A stretch of 64,000 nucleotides of DNA from Anopheles merus (taxonomy: Eukaryota > Arthropoda > Insecta > Diptera > Culicidae), in assembly GCF_017562075.2 (NCBI RefSeq), contig NC_054082.1:54748681-54812680 (forward strand), read 5' to 3'. Made by a program: the position numbers and the translations under genes. This document shows positions 53,492 to 64,000 of the stretch, in pieces (the first letter of the stretch is position 1; the number at the start of each line of letters is the position of its first letter). The notes under the pieces are model-generated. The model had not been told where the DNA came from. It ran no database searches and saw only the letters and a list, made by a program, of their open reading frames with translations.

Positions 53492-54855
53492 TATTAACAC
53501 TTTAGATTGCGAAAATAACGAGAAACCCGAATTGTTCACATGTAAACTATGCGCTACGACCAAAACGACAGTTATCAACAAAGCATGCATAGTATACTAC
53601 CATACAATATAATATAATTGTACTAATTATGGACGTACAGGAAAAAGGCATATTTTCGATGAAATGTTGGTAGATTTTGACAAGTAGTCGTAAAATGACT
53701 AATATGTTGCACCAAAATGATGATTTTAAGATAAAATTGTGGTCAGGTGCTTGGAAATCGCTAATATCCTACAGTGCTGCTCTTAACAAAATGGTAAGAG
53801 ATATCAAAAATCTTGGCAACACATTTTAAAATGGTGATATTTAACAAAGGGATGTGAGCAGTACGTAACTAATGAAGCACAAATGTGTTAAAATGTTCAT
53901 ATTTAAACTGAAAAATCCTTCCGTGGTTGTAGAATGCAAATAGAACATTTTAGAGCAAAAATAGTATTCGTTATAGCCATGATTGGTGCTATAGCCACAA
54001 TTGGTACACTTACCCTAATTTTCATGGTACATCAACTGAAATGAACGAAGTAATCGCGATTCACGATTCCATGTCGAGTTTGATTTGTGCTAGAGCGCTG
54101 GGTAACGCTCTAGGTTCACGTTCATGAAAAAGATCCAAGTTGCCCAGGCCTAATAGATACAAGGAATAGGGCAATCTAGAGCGTAAGGTGCATATGAAAT
54201 GGTAGATGAGAATAATGCTCCCAAACTACGGCGATGAGTCAACCATTACATTTTTATACCCCAAACAGATGCGACTTCGATAAAAATTGTAAAAACGTGT
54301 TATGATAAAAAAATGCGCCAGGCAACCGCAAAGTAAAATACAATTAAAACTATAAAAACACGTTTCTTAATGCACTTGAAACAAAACAAAAGTTGCCTAT
54401 AAAACGTGAGGCTTGTTTCATTACTCACTTACTCACTCACACAAAACAAATGCCACTTCAATAACAAACGTGTGATAAAAAAGCTGAAAATTATAACATT
54501 CTTTTGAATTCTATGTATCTGTCTGAATCGCATAGAACAAGTTGAAAGAAAATTCACTAAAGTACTCACTTCTCTCTGACACAAACAGCAACATACTTTA
54601 TCATTTTGACTATTAGGAACTTCCCAGATCTAAGACCGCGACCCTCATCGTGCAGTCAGTAGGACTGCATCATATTGTCCTTCCTCTGCATCGTATGCCC
54701 AGTGCTTGAAATTCCACTCTACACAATGGTCATTAACGTGCATGGCGCTAGTGCGATGGGAATAATTTTAATTTATTTCATGCAGAGGCTCCTCTTCTTT
54801 TAATTAACCGCTTGGATGCTGCTCACGGCACTTTTACTTTTACTGCCTCGCACTC

Positions 54856-54873
54856 TTCCTCTCTCTTTCTCAC

Positions 54874-54955
<82 letters not shown>

Positions 54956-54990
54956 CATATCTATCTATCTATCTCTCTCGCTCTCTCTCT
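54856..54990 (+). repeat. (CT)n and (CTAT)n compound microsatellite
   Basis: About 100 bp of nearly pure CT, then CTAT units, then more CT. The Leu/Ser-rich frames across it are products of the repeat. Confidence 0.95.
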
Positions 54991-56569
54991 ATGTATGTGC
55001 TTCTATTTCTGCATAGAATATGTTTGCGTACATTTCACGCATATAGCAATACAAACATTCCCTCACCTACAGCCTTTCTATTTCTTTCCTGCCACAGTTC
55101 CCAGCAAAGGTATAACATTATGTGCCCATTATTACATGACCATGCGAAACGATCCCGTGTTATCATTAGTAGCTACACCAAATGGAAAATGAAATGAAAT
55201 TCACACAGCTTCCTGGCTCACCTATACTGGAGATACAAGAAGCACTGCTGACCGCCATTAGGTTGGTTAAATATTTGTCTTTCATCAGTTCCTGGCCGTG
55301 CTCATGTTCCTCCCAGTTCACAGCTATACAAAGTTGTACGGCTTCATCAAATCATCATCATCAGCTCGAAGGGTTAAGCTACCTGTTGAATGCACCGGGT
55401 GCATTTATGTTTCAAGTTTGGTGGTGAATTTTTCCAAATACATCATAAGGATCCTTAGGAACAAGTACTTCATGCAAATAAATATTAAATAAAGTAGCGT
55501 TTCGGCCATTTTTTCATATTCATAAGTACTGCTGTGATGAAAACAAAGACGAATATTTTTTGTAATTTTTTTTTTTTTTTGGTCCTAGGACCATCTAAAA
55601 TTTCCCATTACTCTCTGGCCCATTTTGTGTTGCATTGTATGCTCTCCCGCTTTTTCCACACTCTCCCTTCGCTCATGTTAATCACTAAAAGCTTTTCCCC
55701 ATAATGTTTCAACAAAAACACAAGGTTTTCATCAGAAAGAAAAACGGCCAACCTCACCAAGTCGTGACGAACCATCAAGCATTTAGAGTCATCTGCCTGA
55801 TGGTGGGAAACAAGTTTTACGTGAACCATTTATGTCAGTACCCTACAAAATTTCGTAATCTCGTTACATCTGGCTTTTTCTTTCGTTCTCCGGGATTCAA
55901 GCGAATTGCGAGGCTGGAGCCAGAATTCACAAAGACGAAAACAGGCGCACAACCACAGGAAGTTTTCAGCTATGTTCCGTAATGGAAAATATTCTAATCC
56001 CAGCGGAATGTACACATACACATAAACACAGTGAATGTAGTGGATTCGGCCAAGATTTTGTAGCCTTCCTTACCATTTACCTTTTTTTTCATTAAATTCA
56101 AATGAGCATAAATAATGCGTTGTCTTTACGAAAGCCCTAACGGATGTACCATTACCATGCCCAGGGCACATCATATTACATTCTACGAGATTTGATGGTA
56201 CTCTTCTGGACAATCAACTTTAAGCTACCGTCCATTATAGAGTGATAAATCATCGCTGTTCGGACTGCGCGTACAGTCGACTCTAAAGCACTGGACCATA
56301 TTTAACATTGTTTTCAGCAGTATCCTTTTTATTATCTAGCGGCATCTCAGGCGGAACATTCTTTCCACTATTACCGACAATATTCAAAAACTACATAGTT
56401 TTTTCAACCTAATTTCGACCAGTACGACAATTTGTATATGCTCAGTATAATTTGATTTTACAAACATGTTTTCTCCTTCTTAAGCTTCCTTCTCTTTGTT
56501 TGTTGACAGAAATTGAAACACAAATCATTCATTTCTTCTGCTTAAGGAAACAAAATTTACTAGCTCTAG

Positions 56570-56809
56570 CACGTATTTTTTAAAGTAAAAAGCATTGACG
56601 ACACCAAATGTTACAAGCACGTTGAAGCAGAATGCGCCTTTAAAGATTCCGAATTACGGGCCCAATGCCTGTCCATGATGGCGGAGAAGCAAAAGTTTGC
56701 ACAACTCCTGAAGTACAAAGTTGCGTACACGGTTGCACAGAGCGTGTTTTTCGTGGGCGCTGTGCATTTGTTGGTATCATTACTGTCGTCAGTGCAGATC
56801 GAGCTTTGA
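56570..56809 (+). CDS. Possible terminal exon of an unrecognised plus-strand gene
   Basis: This frame is open from after a TAG at 56567-56569 to a TGA at 56807-56809. From the Ser at 56591 it encodes 72 residues with coding-like codon use: SIDDTKCYKHVEAECAFKD first, then a charged stretch (MMAEKQKFAQLLKYK), then one hydrophobic segment (VAYTVAQSVFFVGAVHLLVS) close to the C-terminus. Three Cys occur at about residues 7, 15 and 26. The first ATG is at 56675, so a complete protein would need an upstream exon or a late start. An AATAAA signal follows at 56926-56931. The frame lies opposite the Dop2R intron, about 150 bp from its coding exon. No family recognised, and the acceptor is weak (TTTTTTAAAG). 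Confidence 0.25.
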   Translation, partial: HVFFKVKSIDDTKCYKHVEAECAFKDSELRAQCLSMMAEKQKFAQLLKYKVAYTVAQSVFFVGAVHLLVSLLSSVQIEL

Positions 56810-56957
56810 CCACTCCTTTTTGAAGCTAGCAACTAGTATCATCCAGCTGCCAACCAACAGTTAATCAGGATTTACAACGATGATTTTACACGACGAGCAC
56901 AAACAGGCGAGTCGAAGTTAAACAAAATAAACATTTCAGTCAAAAGCTTTCCCTTAC

Positions 56958-57387
56958 CTTCCGTTGGTCCGATGCAGGTTGTGTTGGAAAGGGAACAGTT
57001 CACGGCCAGACCGGTCGTGTCATTCCCGAACGTCCCGTTAGCATTGTAGAAGATCGACCCGATATCCTCGGCTAACAGTTCGAAGATGGAACCCCGCGAG
57101 TCGGTGCTATCGCTTATAGGCGATTCCAGCGAATCGTTGTAGGGATCATCGGCATAGTACTGGTCAGTGTCGTTGCTGGCAGCATTGGAGGACGCGTTGG
57201 ATAGCATGGTAGCCACCGTCGAGACGCTGACGGTAGGTGCCGGTGTGTCCGGTGGTACCCGCACATCCAGCACGGTATCATTGTAGACGCTCTCGCCGAA
57301 AAGTCGAAAGTAGTCCGGCGACTCCCAGCCGCCATTCCAGCCAAGGGACGTTTCGTTCTCTGTCGCAGGCATCATGACATCCACCAT
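56958..57387 (-). CDS. Dop2R: D2-like dopamine receptor, first coding exon (extracellular N-terminus)
   Basis: This exon encodes the N-terminal extracellular region of a D2-like dopamine receptor, a plasma-membrane GPCR whose family couples to Gi/o. It starts at an ATG in a good insect context (ATCAATGG) and runs 143 codons plus one base to a clear donor (GGAAG|GTAAGG). The peptide is rich in Asn, Ser, Thr and Asp and holds nine N-glycosylation sequons (N11, N36, N64, N72, N84, N117, N122, N130, N135). It has no obvious signal peptide, as is common for amine receptors that use TM1 as the anchor. The leftover base G joins the CA that opens the next exon to make an Ala codon, so the phases agree. 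The frame stays open past the donor into the intron, but that extension has no receptor character. The join is an inference from splice signals and phase; the identity rests on the downstream TM exon. Upstream untranslated exons and the promoter are not identified. Confidence 0.85.
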
Positions 57388-59019
57388 TGATGGGAAGCGC
57401 CTTTCTCTTTTTCTCTATCTCTGGGGTAGTCACTCAATGGGCGTTGGAGGAGCTCTAGTCGAAAGATACGACTATGGTTACGACTCTGGAGTCTACTCGT
57501 ACTGGCGGGACGCTGATTTCAGAGTCGTAATTTGATTTGACCACCCCATAGAAACATCTCCTTCGATGGAATATGGTCCTGGAGAGCACGCCAATTTCCC
57601 TTACCACACCATTTCATTGGATGATTCCTTTGCTCGATTGCTTTCCTTTCTAGCTCTCCCTCTAGTTATCTGTTTCGCTTGTGCTTATGCAACCTCTCTT
57701 CTGCCCTCTATGCGTAAGTATCAGGAACCAGGTAATGCAACATTTGTGGCGCGTTCCGTACTAACCTGCACCTGATGCCCAACACGACAGTAACATGAAA
57801 CTCCGCCCGTTTCAATTTCAGTTCTTCACTATCGGTGAGTGATATTTAGCATCTCTTCCCACTCCTTCTCTCATTGTTTCATCCGCCTCATTAATGAGAG
57901 ATCAATTTCTAAGTTTTGCTCCCATGCAACCGGTAAATAGAACACTACACTGCTAATACATTATCCACAACACGACACGAGCTGTAGCGATGGGGCTAGC
58001 ATTTTTCTTAAAACCTTAATGTACACATACTACACATACTCTATTAGATACACTTATCGTTTGTTTATGGCACTTCGAACCATACTTGTGCACACTTTCC
58101 AAACCATATCGTGCAAATACTCTTTCACTTGCTGTTTCTATAACCATGAACACACCATTTTTTTCAACTGCTATAAAAAATGAAACAGAAACTAGATTAA
58201 AAAACAAATCCACTCTCAGAATACGCTGCAATTACACAAGCACATTTTCACTCGATAAGAAAATAAGTTTACCTTCCACATAAAAAAACAGCCCATTAAG
58301 CTCATACTGAAGCATAACAAAAAATGAAAAAAGAGATCCCTAATTAACTCCTAATTATAGCATGCATTTTTCATCCATTCCACGTTCAGCCTGTATCAAA
58401 GGGCCATTTTGAATCTGTTGCATTATCTTTTTTTTTCTCTTTTACAACCGGAAAGCTGTTTTTTGTGTGACTGGTGTGGTAAATTTAAAAATCGACTACG
58501 AATAAAGCTTGTAATTACTTTCGTCACATTGCTGTTCGTTTGAAACGGGTGTCACTGTAATAATTGCGAAATTTAATCTGATTTAACACTTCTCATCTTT
58601 CACTTGCACGTTGGGTGTAAATCCTGATCCCTGCACAGCAAACCAGTCCTACCACTACTTTCCTGTTCCCAGCACAGTTTATTATATTTTAATTAATCGC
58701 ACGAACACTGCACAAGGGCATTTTTTGCTGCATGTTCAGCTACCATAACAGTTAACCATTCGTATCGGTACTGATCTTCCTTGAAAAAGTACATCATAAT
58801 GAAGCCGGAAAATATCCAACCAATTCCTGGCCTCAGTACAGCTCGTTGATCTCTTTGTGGGAAGCTTTGATAAGCTTTATCTGGAATGAAAAGTGTCGAA
58901 AGAAGAGGAAAAATTAAATAATACTCACACAAACAGTACTTCTAGCAAGTAATTTGATTTTGATGTAAGGTAAAGCATTATGAAATGGAACAACAAACAC
59001 TCTGGCTAGGACAATTGGG
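57388..59019. other. Region 5' of the Dop2R start codon
   Basis: This should contain Dop2R 5' UTR, further upstream introns or its promoter. I could not identify a TATA box, initiator or untranslated exon with confidence. The possible terminal exon at 58693-58880 lies here. The 57440-57540 part is richer in GC and may be 5' UTR. Confidence 0.35.
58693..58880 (-). CDS. Possible terminal exon of an unrecognised minus-strand gene
   Basis: A strong acceptor (CACTTTTCATTCCAG) opens a 62-codon frame, read in phase after one carried base, beginning (G)AT AAA GCT. It contains GIGWIFSGFIMMYFFKED, possibly a membrane segment, and ends CSCD before TAA. AATAAA overlaps TTTATT at 58678-58683, only about ten bases after the stop. 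A compatible upstream exon could be 59790-59671. I recognise no family. It lies 1.3 kb upstream of the Dop2R start on the same strand, so it would be a separate gene or part of an alternative transcript. A chance frame is the main alternative. Confidence 0.2.
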
Positions 59020-59029
59020 ATAATGTTTA

Positions 59030-59285
59030 TGTTTTATGTTTATGTTTATTTGTCTATCGATGGACAATAATGCCCTCTCGAACCATTTTAGCAATGTTTT
59101 ACAATGAGTGTTTTACAATGGATTACAATAACATAAACAACATAAAAATGTGCACCATGGAACCAAATTTAACACAGAAACACGATCATTAACCTCAGTT
59201 GGCGAAATCCTCGGCTCAAAAGCGTCGCTAACGGCGTTGAAAGCACGGCACATGAGTAGGAACGGGTCAGAGGAGCCAAATTGAT
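59030..59285 (-). mobile_element. 3' end of a Jockey-like non-LTR retrotransposon (second copy)
   Basis: It matches 13285-13500, including GACAATAATGCCCTCTCGA and GGCGTTGAAAGCACGGCAC, but has been cut 5' at about 59285. The 3' end, at the left, carries a short tandem tail of ATAAAC units (59020-59050 on the reverse strand), as expected of a target-primed insertion. Its coding part is the same C-terminal tail with differences. Confidence 0.7.
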
Positions 59286-62200
59286 GGTTATACCTTTATA
59301 GTCAATCATTTATTTTGTTTCTTGTTTTGTTTTGTATAATGACAAGGAATTTCACTATAATTTTCATGGTAAGCTCCACAAAGCCACGAGTGAATGCAAT
59401 TAAAGAAGACTAAGCATGAATCGTAATGGACAAACTTTTACGCTCAGCGAAACAAGCCCCAACTGTAATGGATCGTGAAATATGGCGCTGGAAAAGAAAA
59501 GCTTTACCAAACCTATAGCAAACCATCATCCGACGGTCTAACGTACAGATTGAAACAGCCACCGATGAAAAGTGGAAAAACTCGTAATTTAACAGAGCCC
59601 GCAACTTTGGACATTAAATTATGATTCCGAATTAAATATGTCATGCCTGTAGTAACTCGATCGCAGCTACCTTCTCTTGCAAGCAGCCTCTCAAAGTAAG
59701 TTTCTCTATCCATAAGGTACACCGATCTCTCAAACCATCGCCAACAGCCATTACAACTGTCGACAAAGTTCTTTATTTCCCGGATCACCGCTGAGAACGG
59801 CGTCGAAAAGAAAATTGCAAGACGTGTGCAATGATTTTAACCCACAACGCACAAAAAGTTTACTGTTTTTTCCCTGTTACAGGTTTTCCGATCTTGCCAT
59901 TGAGCTGTCTCAACCCAGAAGCTTTGAGGTATTCAGCTGGAAACCGCATCATGGTGAGCTTTCCAGTTGAAAACAAATGCGTTCACTACGCCTTCTAGTC
60001 ATACTGTTACACAAACGTGAATACTCAAACTGTTAATAACTATTTGCAACAGCCATCACCTAAGCTAATGCAACCTAATCATCAACTACTTTTAAAATAT
60101 TTATAAATAGTATGTAAACTACTCAAAGGAAGCTGATAATACAATTGAACTTTTAAATAGGGCTTACCATCAGCATTATCTTGAAGCTCAGCATACTGTA
60201 CTCAAATGTAGCTTTAATTTATCATTTTCTCTCTCAAAACTCACTATGTAAATTTATTCTTGAACTCTATTCACTTTATACCACCGTGCTTTTCATTCGG
60301 TTTGTCTACAGCGTTGAACCAGTTGAAGTATGATACAACTTTATGCAGAAATCCCCTTATATTTGAAAGTTTGTGGAAGCTATTCTAGAAGAACAACCGA
60401 CTGAACTGAACCCTTGTGAATCAAGCTGAAGCGATGTTAACTTTCGTAAAGCCCTCAACACGCTCTGACGCAACTTCTAGGTCCTGGACTAGGGATATTC
60501 GCTAGTAAGAGCGAAAGTTAAACCAAAACTGCAAACCTCCCACCCGTCTCTCGGCTTTACTACACCATGACTAACCTCTGACCAGTTTCACGTTGACGTT
60601 GGTAAGTCTTTCTCCTTTCTGTTTGAATTATGGGTTAAAGTTTTGCCTTCCTGGGCCCACGGAGCCTTATGCCTCAAAGACGCGGCAATTAACATGCATG
60701 CGCTGGAAGAAACTGACCGGCGATAGCAACCTCCTGTTAACCGGGACTCATTTTCCTTTGTAGCAGTGTACACGTGATAGCCGCTAGTATCGACCAGATG
60801 GTGTAAGACCGTAAAGTTATGCCCCTTTATTTTTTCTACACGTAAAAAGTGATCTACAGGTTGCTCCGCCAGCGACGCGTCCTCGGGCTGACAGGATTCT
60901 CATTTTACCGTACCCAAGGGAAGGAATAGCAGCAACGTGTTGCCTTATCCGGTTATTCTTCGTGTAGCCTTTATTTTTGAAATTGCATAGCGCACTGAAG
61001 TTTCCCTTGCAACGCAACCCCACCCGTTTGAGTGCACCGGGAATGGTGGAGAAACATGCGGCCCTTCTCGTCTGCAAGCTGTCCAATCTATTCAGCCCCT
61101 TTAAAACGATGCACTCTAATGCACCACCCCTAGAGCACTATCTTGGTGAGCAAACTGCTACGTAATGCAGGCGAGTCGAGTACTCTTTTCCTCCTGCAGC
61201 AGTAGTAATGCAGGACAGTGCAACGTGACACGCTATGCACGGTGGCTAGATTGTGGGTTGCGTTGGTTGGTTTTTGCTCACCAGTACAATCCCCCCGAAG
61301 GCGATGCGGGCAATAAAGACAATCGTACTACCTGTAGTGAAACCGTCCTAAAGCATCTAATATGAACACTCGGGCAAAGCGGAAAGAAGATACCAAGGAG
61401 GGCTACACGATGCTAGTTGAGCTATGGAAAGAATAATGCTGATACGTGAAGAAAGGATAACAACATGGTGCGTCTGTACGCCAACTCAACTCCGTTGTTG
61501 TTTTCGCCACCTTCAACAGTTAACCACCCATTTAGACCGTACTACCCTGCTGCGGATTGCGTCAACAGCTAAACAGCGCAGTCGGCAGTAGAATGCATCC
61601 TAGGTGAATTGTCAGAAAAAGTAAACTAAACATTGAAATCAATGAAGTAGTTATTTCAATTAACATTTCATCAGTGTGACTTCGTCACGTCATCGCCAAC
61701 ATGTAACTGCCCGGATGTACAGGAAGTTATTAACTTAACTTCACCTCACTTCCTACAGAGTGGTCGGTTTTGGGGCGAAGCATTACATTTTTATGACACA
61801 TGCTAATTTTCTCACCCAAGACGTTCATCTCGTTGCTAAGCGGCTTTCGCCACGTTGTCTAGAGACCGTTGCCATAGCTGCTACATTCCACGGCATAGAC
61901 GACGCAAGACGTCGAAAACGATTCAAAACTGTCAAGCAACTGATGAAGGAAGAAAGCCCTTGAGCTGAAATTCTTTGGCCGGTGAGTGACATTTTCTCAA
62001 AAAACCACATTTTCACCATTGCCAGAGCATTCTCCTGGCAAGAGCTCAAAGCAATAACGACTGTATGGCGACAAGGGTGGGCACATTCCATCCGGTGGGA
62101 TGTGTTCTTGAGAGGTACGCATGCCGCACTGTCAGACAAACGCTGGTTTTGAAGCACACTGTGTCCTTCGCCAAACGAACCCAATCTGCCATGCCACGAG

Positions 62201-63344
62201 ACACACGCACATTGCTCAATCACCCGCCAACGACCTACTCCGTCCATCAGAGGGGAAACTGCGTACGGATTCCAGTCGGAAAAGCTCCCTTTCTTGCTTC
62301 CCTGCTAGTCAATATCCTGGCGAATGTTATCTGTACGGTACGACTCCGTATATTGCATCTTGTCGTGAACGTTACGTAATGAAGCGCATCAAATTTGACG
62401 CCTGGCTGTGCCTTCGGTATGAGTTGTTGTGTTTTTTTAGCTGATGGAGAAAACATCAAATAGTAAAAGTGTCTGCTGTTTCTTTTTTTTTTTTGCTTCA
62501 CTTTTTGCTTACTTGGTTCAATTTTGTTGCTCAAGTAAAAGTACTCAATGTATCGTGGCACATAACCATTCAATTATGTTTGCCTAACGATGTTGCTCAA
62601 GGTGATTGAAACAGCATTAAAGCGCTAAGCACGTATCAATAAAGTGAAGTAGCAGCGAGCAGAATTTTGGCATCAATGAAAAAAAAACCTTTCTAAACCC
62701 ATATATCTTTATGGCACATTCAAGGTGCTACAGTTGTTTTTTTCTTTTGTTGCAAATATTATTCTAGCGATATTTCACATTAATAAACAATACATTTGAG
62801 ACTGCAAATGCTTTAAATAATGCAACAAAACTATTATCAATAATGATTGTAGTGTACTTAAACACAGCTTTTACAAAATGCGGTAAAGTTTTTTATTCTA
62901 ACATGAAATGTTTTCTGATTTTGCATCATTTTGATTGTCTGGTCACAAAATTGTCGAAAAATCATCCAAAATAATTAATTCTAATATGTAACTGATGTAT
63001 CTGATCATTTTATATTATTGGATAGTTTTTATAACAATCCAATATGTACACACGTTTTACATAAATAAAGTAACTTCGGCTTAAATTAAATTATCCGACA
63101 TAATTGCTAAATGAACTCAAAATATCACTGTACACTCCAAATCTTGTTAAAGCCAACAGTATATACTAAAAGGATGTAATAGGTACGTACCATTTCATAA
63201 ATGATGACATAGAAAGGACAATGTATCCGATCGATCAAATCAGGAATGAGAGTTAAAATAATAATTCAAAGTCCAATAACGAATACCCTTCTAATATTTC
63301 AAATTGAAGAAAAACATAAAACAATTATATTATACCTCATAATC
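59286..63344. other. Unassigned flanking sequence
   Basis: Apart from the uncertain exon at 59671-59790, I see only short overlapping frames on both strands (for example around 60800-61370 and 61760-62380) with no recognisable domain, and poly-T tracts near 62480. No repeat family from elsewhere in the window recurs here. Confidence 0.4.
59671..59790 (-). CDS. Possible internal exon partnered with 58880-58693 (uncertain)
   Basis: Bounded by TTCTCAG and GAAG|GTAGCT, 120 bases, phase 1 in and phase 1 out. It encodes VIREIKNFVDSCNGCWRWFE and a charged continuation. The phase fits the exon at 58880. The donor is weak and no homology is evident. Confidence 0.12.
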
Positions 63345-63630
63345 GTGGGATTGATCCCGATCCTATACCGGGAATTGTCTTGGAATTGATCTTGACTCTA
63401 TACCGGTTCTGGAACTGCTCCAAAAGCCGTGGAGTTGATCTCGAACTTATACCAGAACTTACACTTCACCCATATCGGTCCTGGAAGTGACCCTGGCCCC
63501 AGAAAGATCCTGTAACATATACCTACCGGTACTGGAACTGATCTCAAACCCATACTGGTCCTTGATCTGATTAAGATTCCATATTGGTCCTGAAACAGAT
63601 CCTGGCACCATACTGACCCTGATACTATTT
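63345..63630 (+). repeat. Degenerate 29-bp minisatellite
   Basis: About nine imperfect units of the form TGGAACTGATC...ACCCATACTGGTCC. The clearest unit, at about 63532-63560, is 29 bp, and the two units after it keep the same length. Earlier units vary by insertion. No coding frame is maintained. Confidence 0.75.
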
Positions 63631-63729
63631 CCTTTTTAATTCGGGACCAAAAACAGTACCAGCAGCTGTCTCAACCAAAGAATTAAACAGTCTAGTGGTT
63701 TTTCTTCTTTTGCATTGAGGGATTCCGCA

Positions 63730-63870
63730 ATATTATCGACTTAAAAACATACCCGTCCTGGGTTCAAGCCTCGTATGGGCCGTCACCATAAGCAAGTATT
63801 TACTACCCTATTGCGTGGTACCTAATGATTCTCGAAAGCTTGTATGGTCTGGCATGACCCATCGCCCCTA
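63730..63870 (+). mobile_element. SINE fragment, second family
   Basis: It contains CGACTTAAAAACATACCCGT, box B GGGTTCAAGCC, then TTCTCGAAAGCTTGTATGG and TGGCATGACC, matching the body of the diverged SINE at 40879-41071. The head start and GAA tail are lost. Confidence 0.65.
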
Positions 63871-64000
63871 AAAGGAGATTATTTGTTGCAGTTTTTTGTA
63901 GAAATGTTGTCAGATCCCCATGATCCCATGCTCTGTAATGGGATGGGATCCGAAGCCCTCCGAGGGATAACATAGGCTCTCCCATCCAACTCCTATTCCG

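Larger units (their letters stand above)
44149..56957 (-). other. Dop2R intron between the two coding exons (12.8 kb)
   Basis: The intron is bounded by GTAAGG at 56957 and TTTTCAG at 44149, read on the minus strand. It holds a deleted SINE (44529-44649), a Jockey-clade relic (47695-48971), a possible hAT end (50425), a foldback element (50721-51241), a truncated SINE (51446-51589), a Tc1-type element with an RTE insertion (51604-53491), a CT repeat (54856-54990) and a possible plus-strand terminal exon (56570-56809). The remaining stretches 44661-47690, 48975-50420, 53495-54850 and 54995-56565 are AT-rich with no element or gene that I can support. Confidence 0.8.

Noticed and set aside
54812..55192. 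126-codon plus-strand frame starting MDAAHGTFTF and an overlapping Leu-rich signal-like frame
   Set aside because: Most of both frames is the CT microsatellite translated as Ser/Leu.
17837..63790. Box A/box B-like sequences as genuine tRNA genes
   Set aside because: They recur as SINE heads with GAA tails and target duplications, and do not fold into complete tRNAs with anticodon arms that I can see.
1..64000. CRISPR arrays, bacterial operons, ribosomal RNA genes, viral genes
   Set aside because: None seen; the window is eukaryotic intronic DNA.

Overview
This is an intron-rich, AT-rich insect nuclear sequence, almost certainly from an Anopheles mosquito. The evidence is a mosquito-type D2-like dopamine receptor gene on the minus strand, and about ten copies of a tRNA-derived SINE that I recognise from memory as the SINE200 type of Anopheles gambiae, plus a diverged relative. 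I see no bacterial-style gene organisation, no CRISPR array, and no tRNA or rRNA gene.

The only firmly supported host gene is Dop2R (called GPRDOP3 in mosquitoes), read right to left. Its first coding exon (57387-56958) encodes a long, heavily N-glycosylated extracellular N-terminus. Its second coding exon (44148-43955) encodes TM1, the first intracellular loop and TM2. The two exons join in consistent phase across a 12.8 kb intron. I did not find the next exon (TM3/DRY region) anywhere below 43955, so positions 1-43954 appear to be one very large intron. The region right of 57387 is upstream of the start codon.

The rest is intronic or flanking DNA carrying mobile elements. 715-2386: a non-autonomous LTR retrotransposon with a 5-bp target duplication, tRNA-Ser primer site, polypurine tract, LTRs identical apart from one 7-bp indel, and a GC-rich interior made largely of two minisatellite blocks. 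10830-21858: four SINE copies and a Jockey-like 3' fragment. 23735-23945: an RTE-like fragment. 27783-29586: a 1.66 kb Tc1-type element with IR/DR ends sitting inside a SINE. 32077-44649: three more SINEs. 47695-48971: a dead Jockey-clade reverse transcriptase. 50425-53491: a dense cluster with a possible hAT end, a 521-bp foldback element with 21-bp repeats, a 5'-truncated SINE with a 14-bp target duplication, and a second Tc1-type copy carrying an RTE insertion. 59030-59285: a second Jockey-like 3' fragment. 63345-63630: a 29-bp minisatellite.

Three open frames are possible but unproven small genes or exons: 56570-56809 (+), 58880-58693 (-, perhaps with 59790-59671), and 16180-15809 (-). 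The most unusual items are the compact LTR element with minisatellite interior, the IR/DR Tc1-type family with its SINE-defined insertion site, and the foldback element. All family assignments are from reading the sequence; no database search was run.
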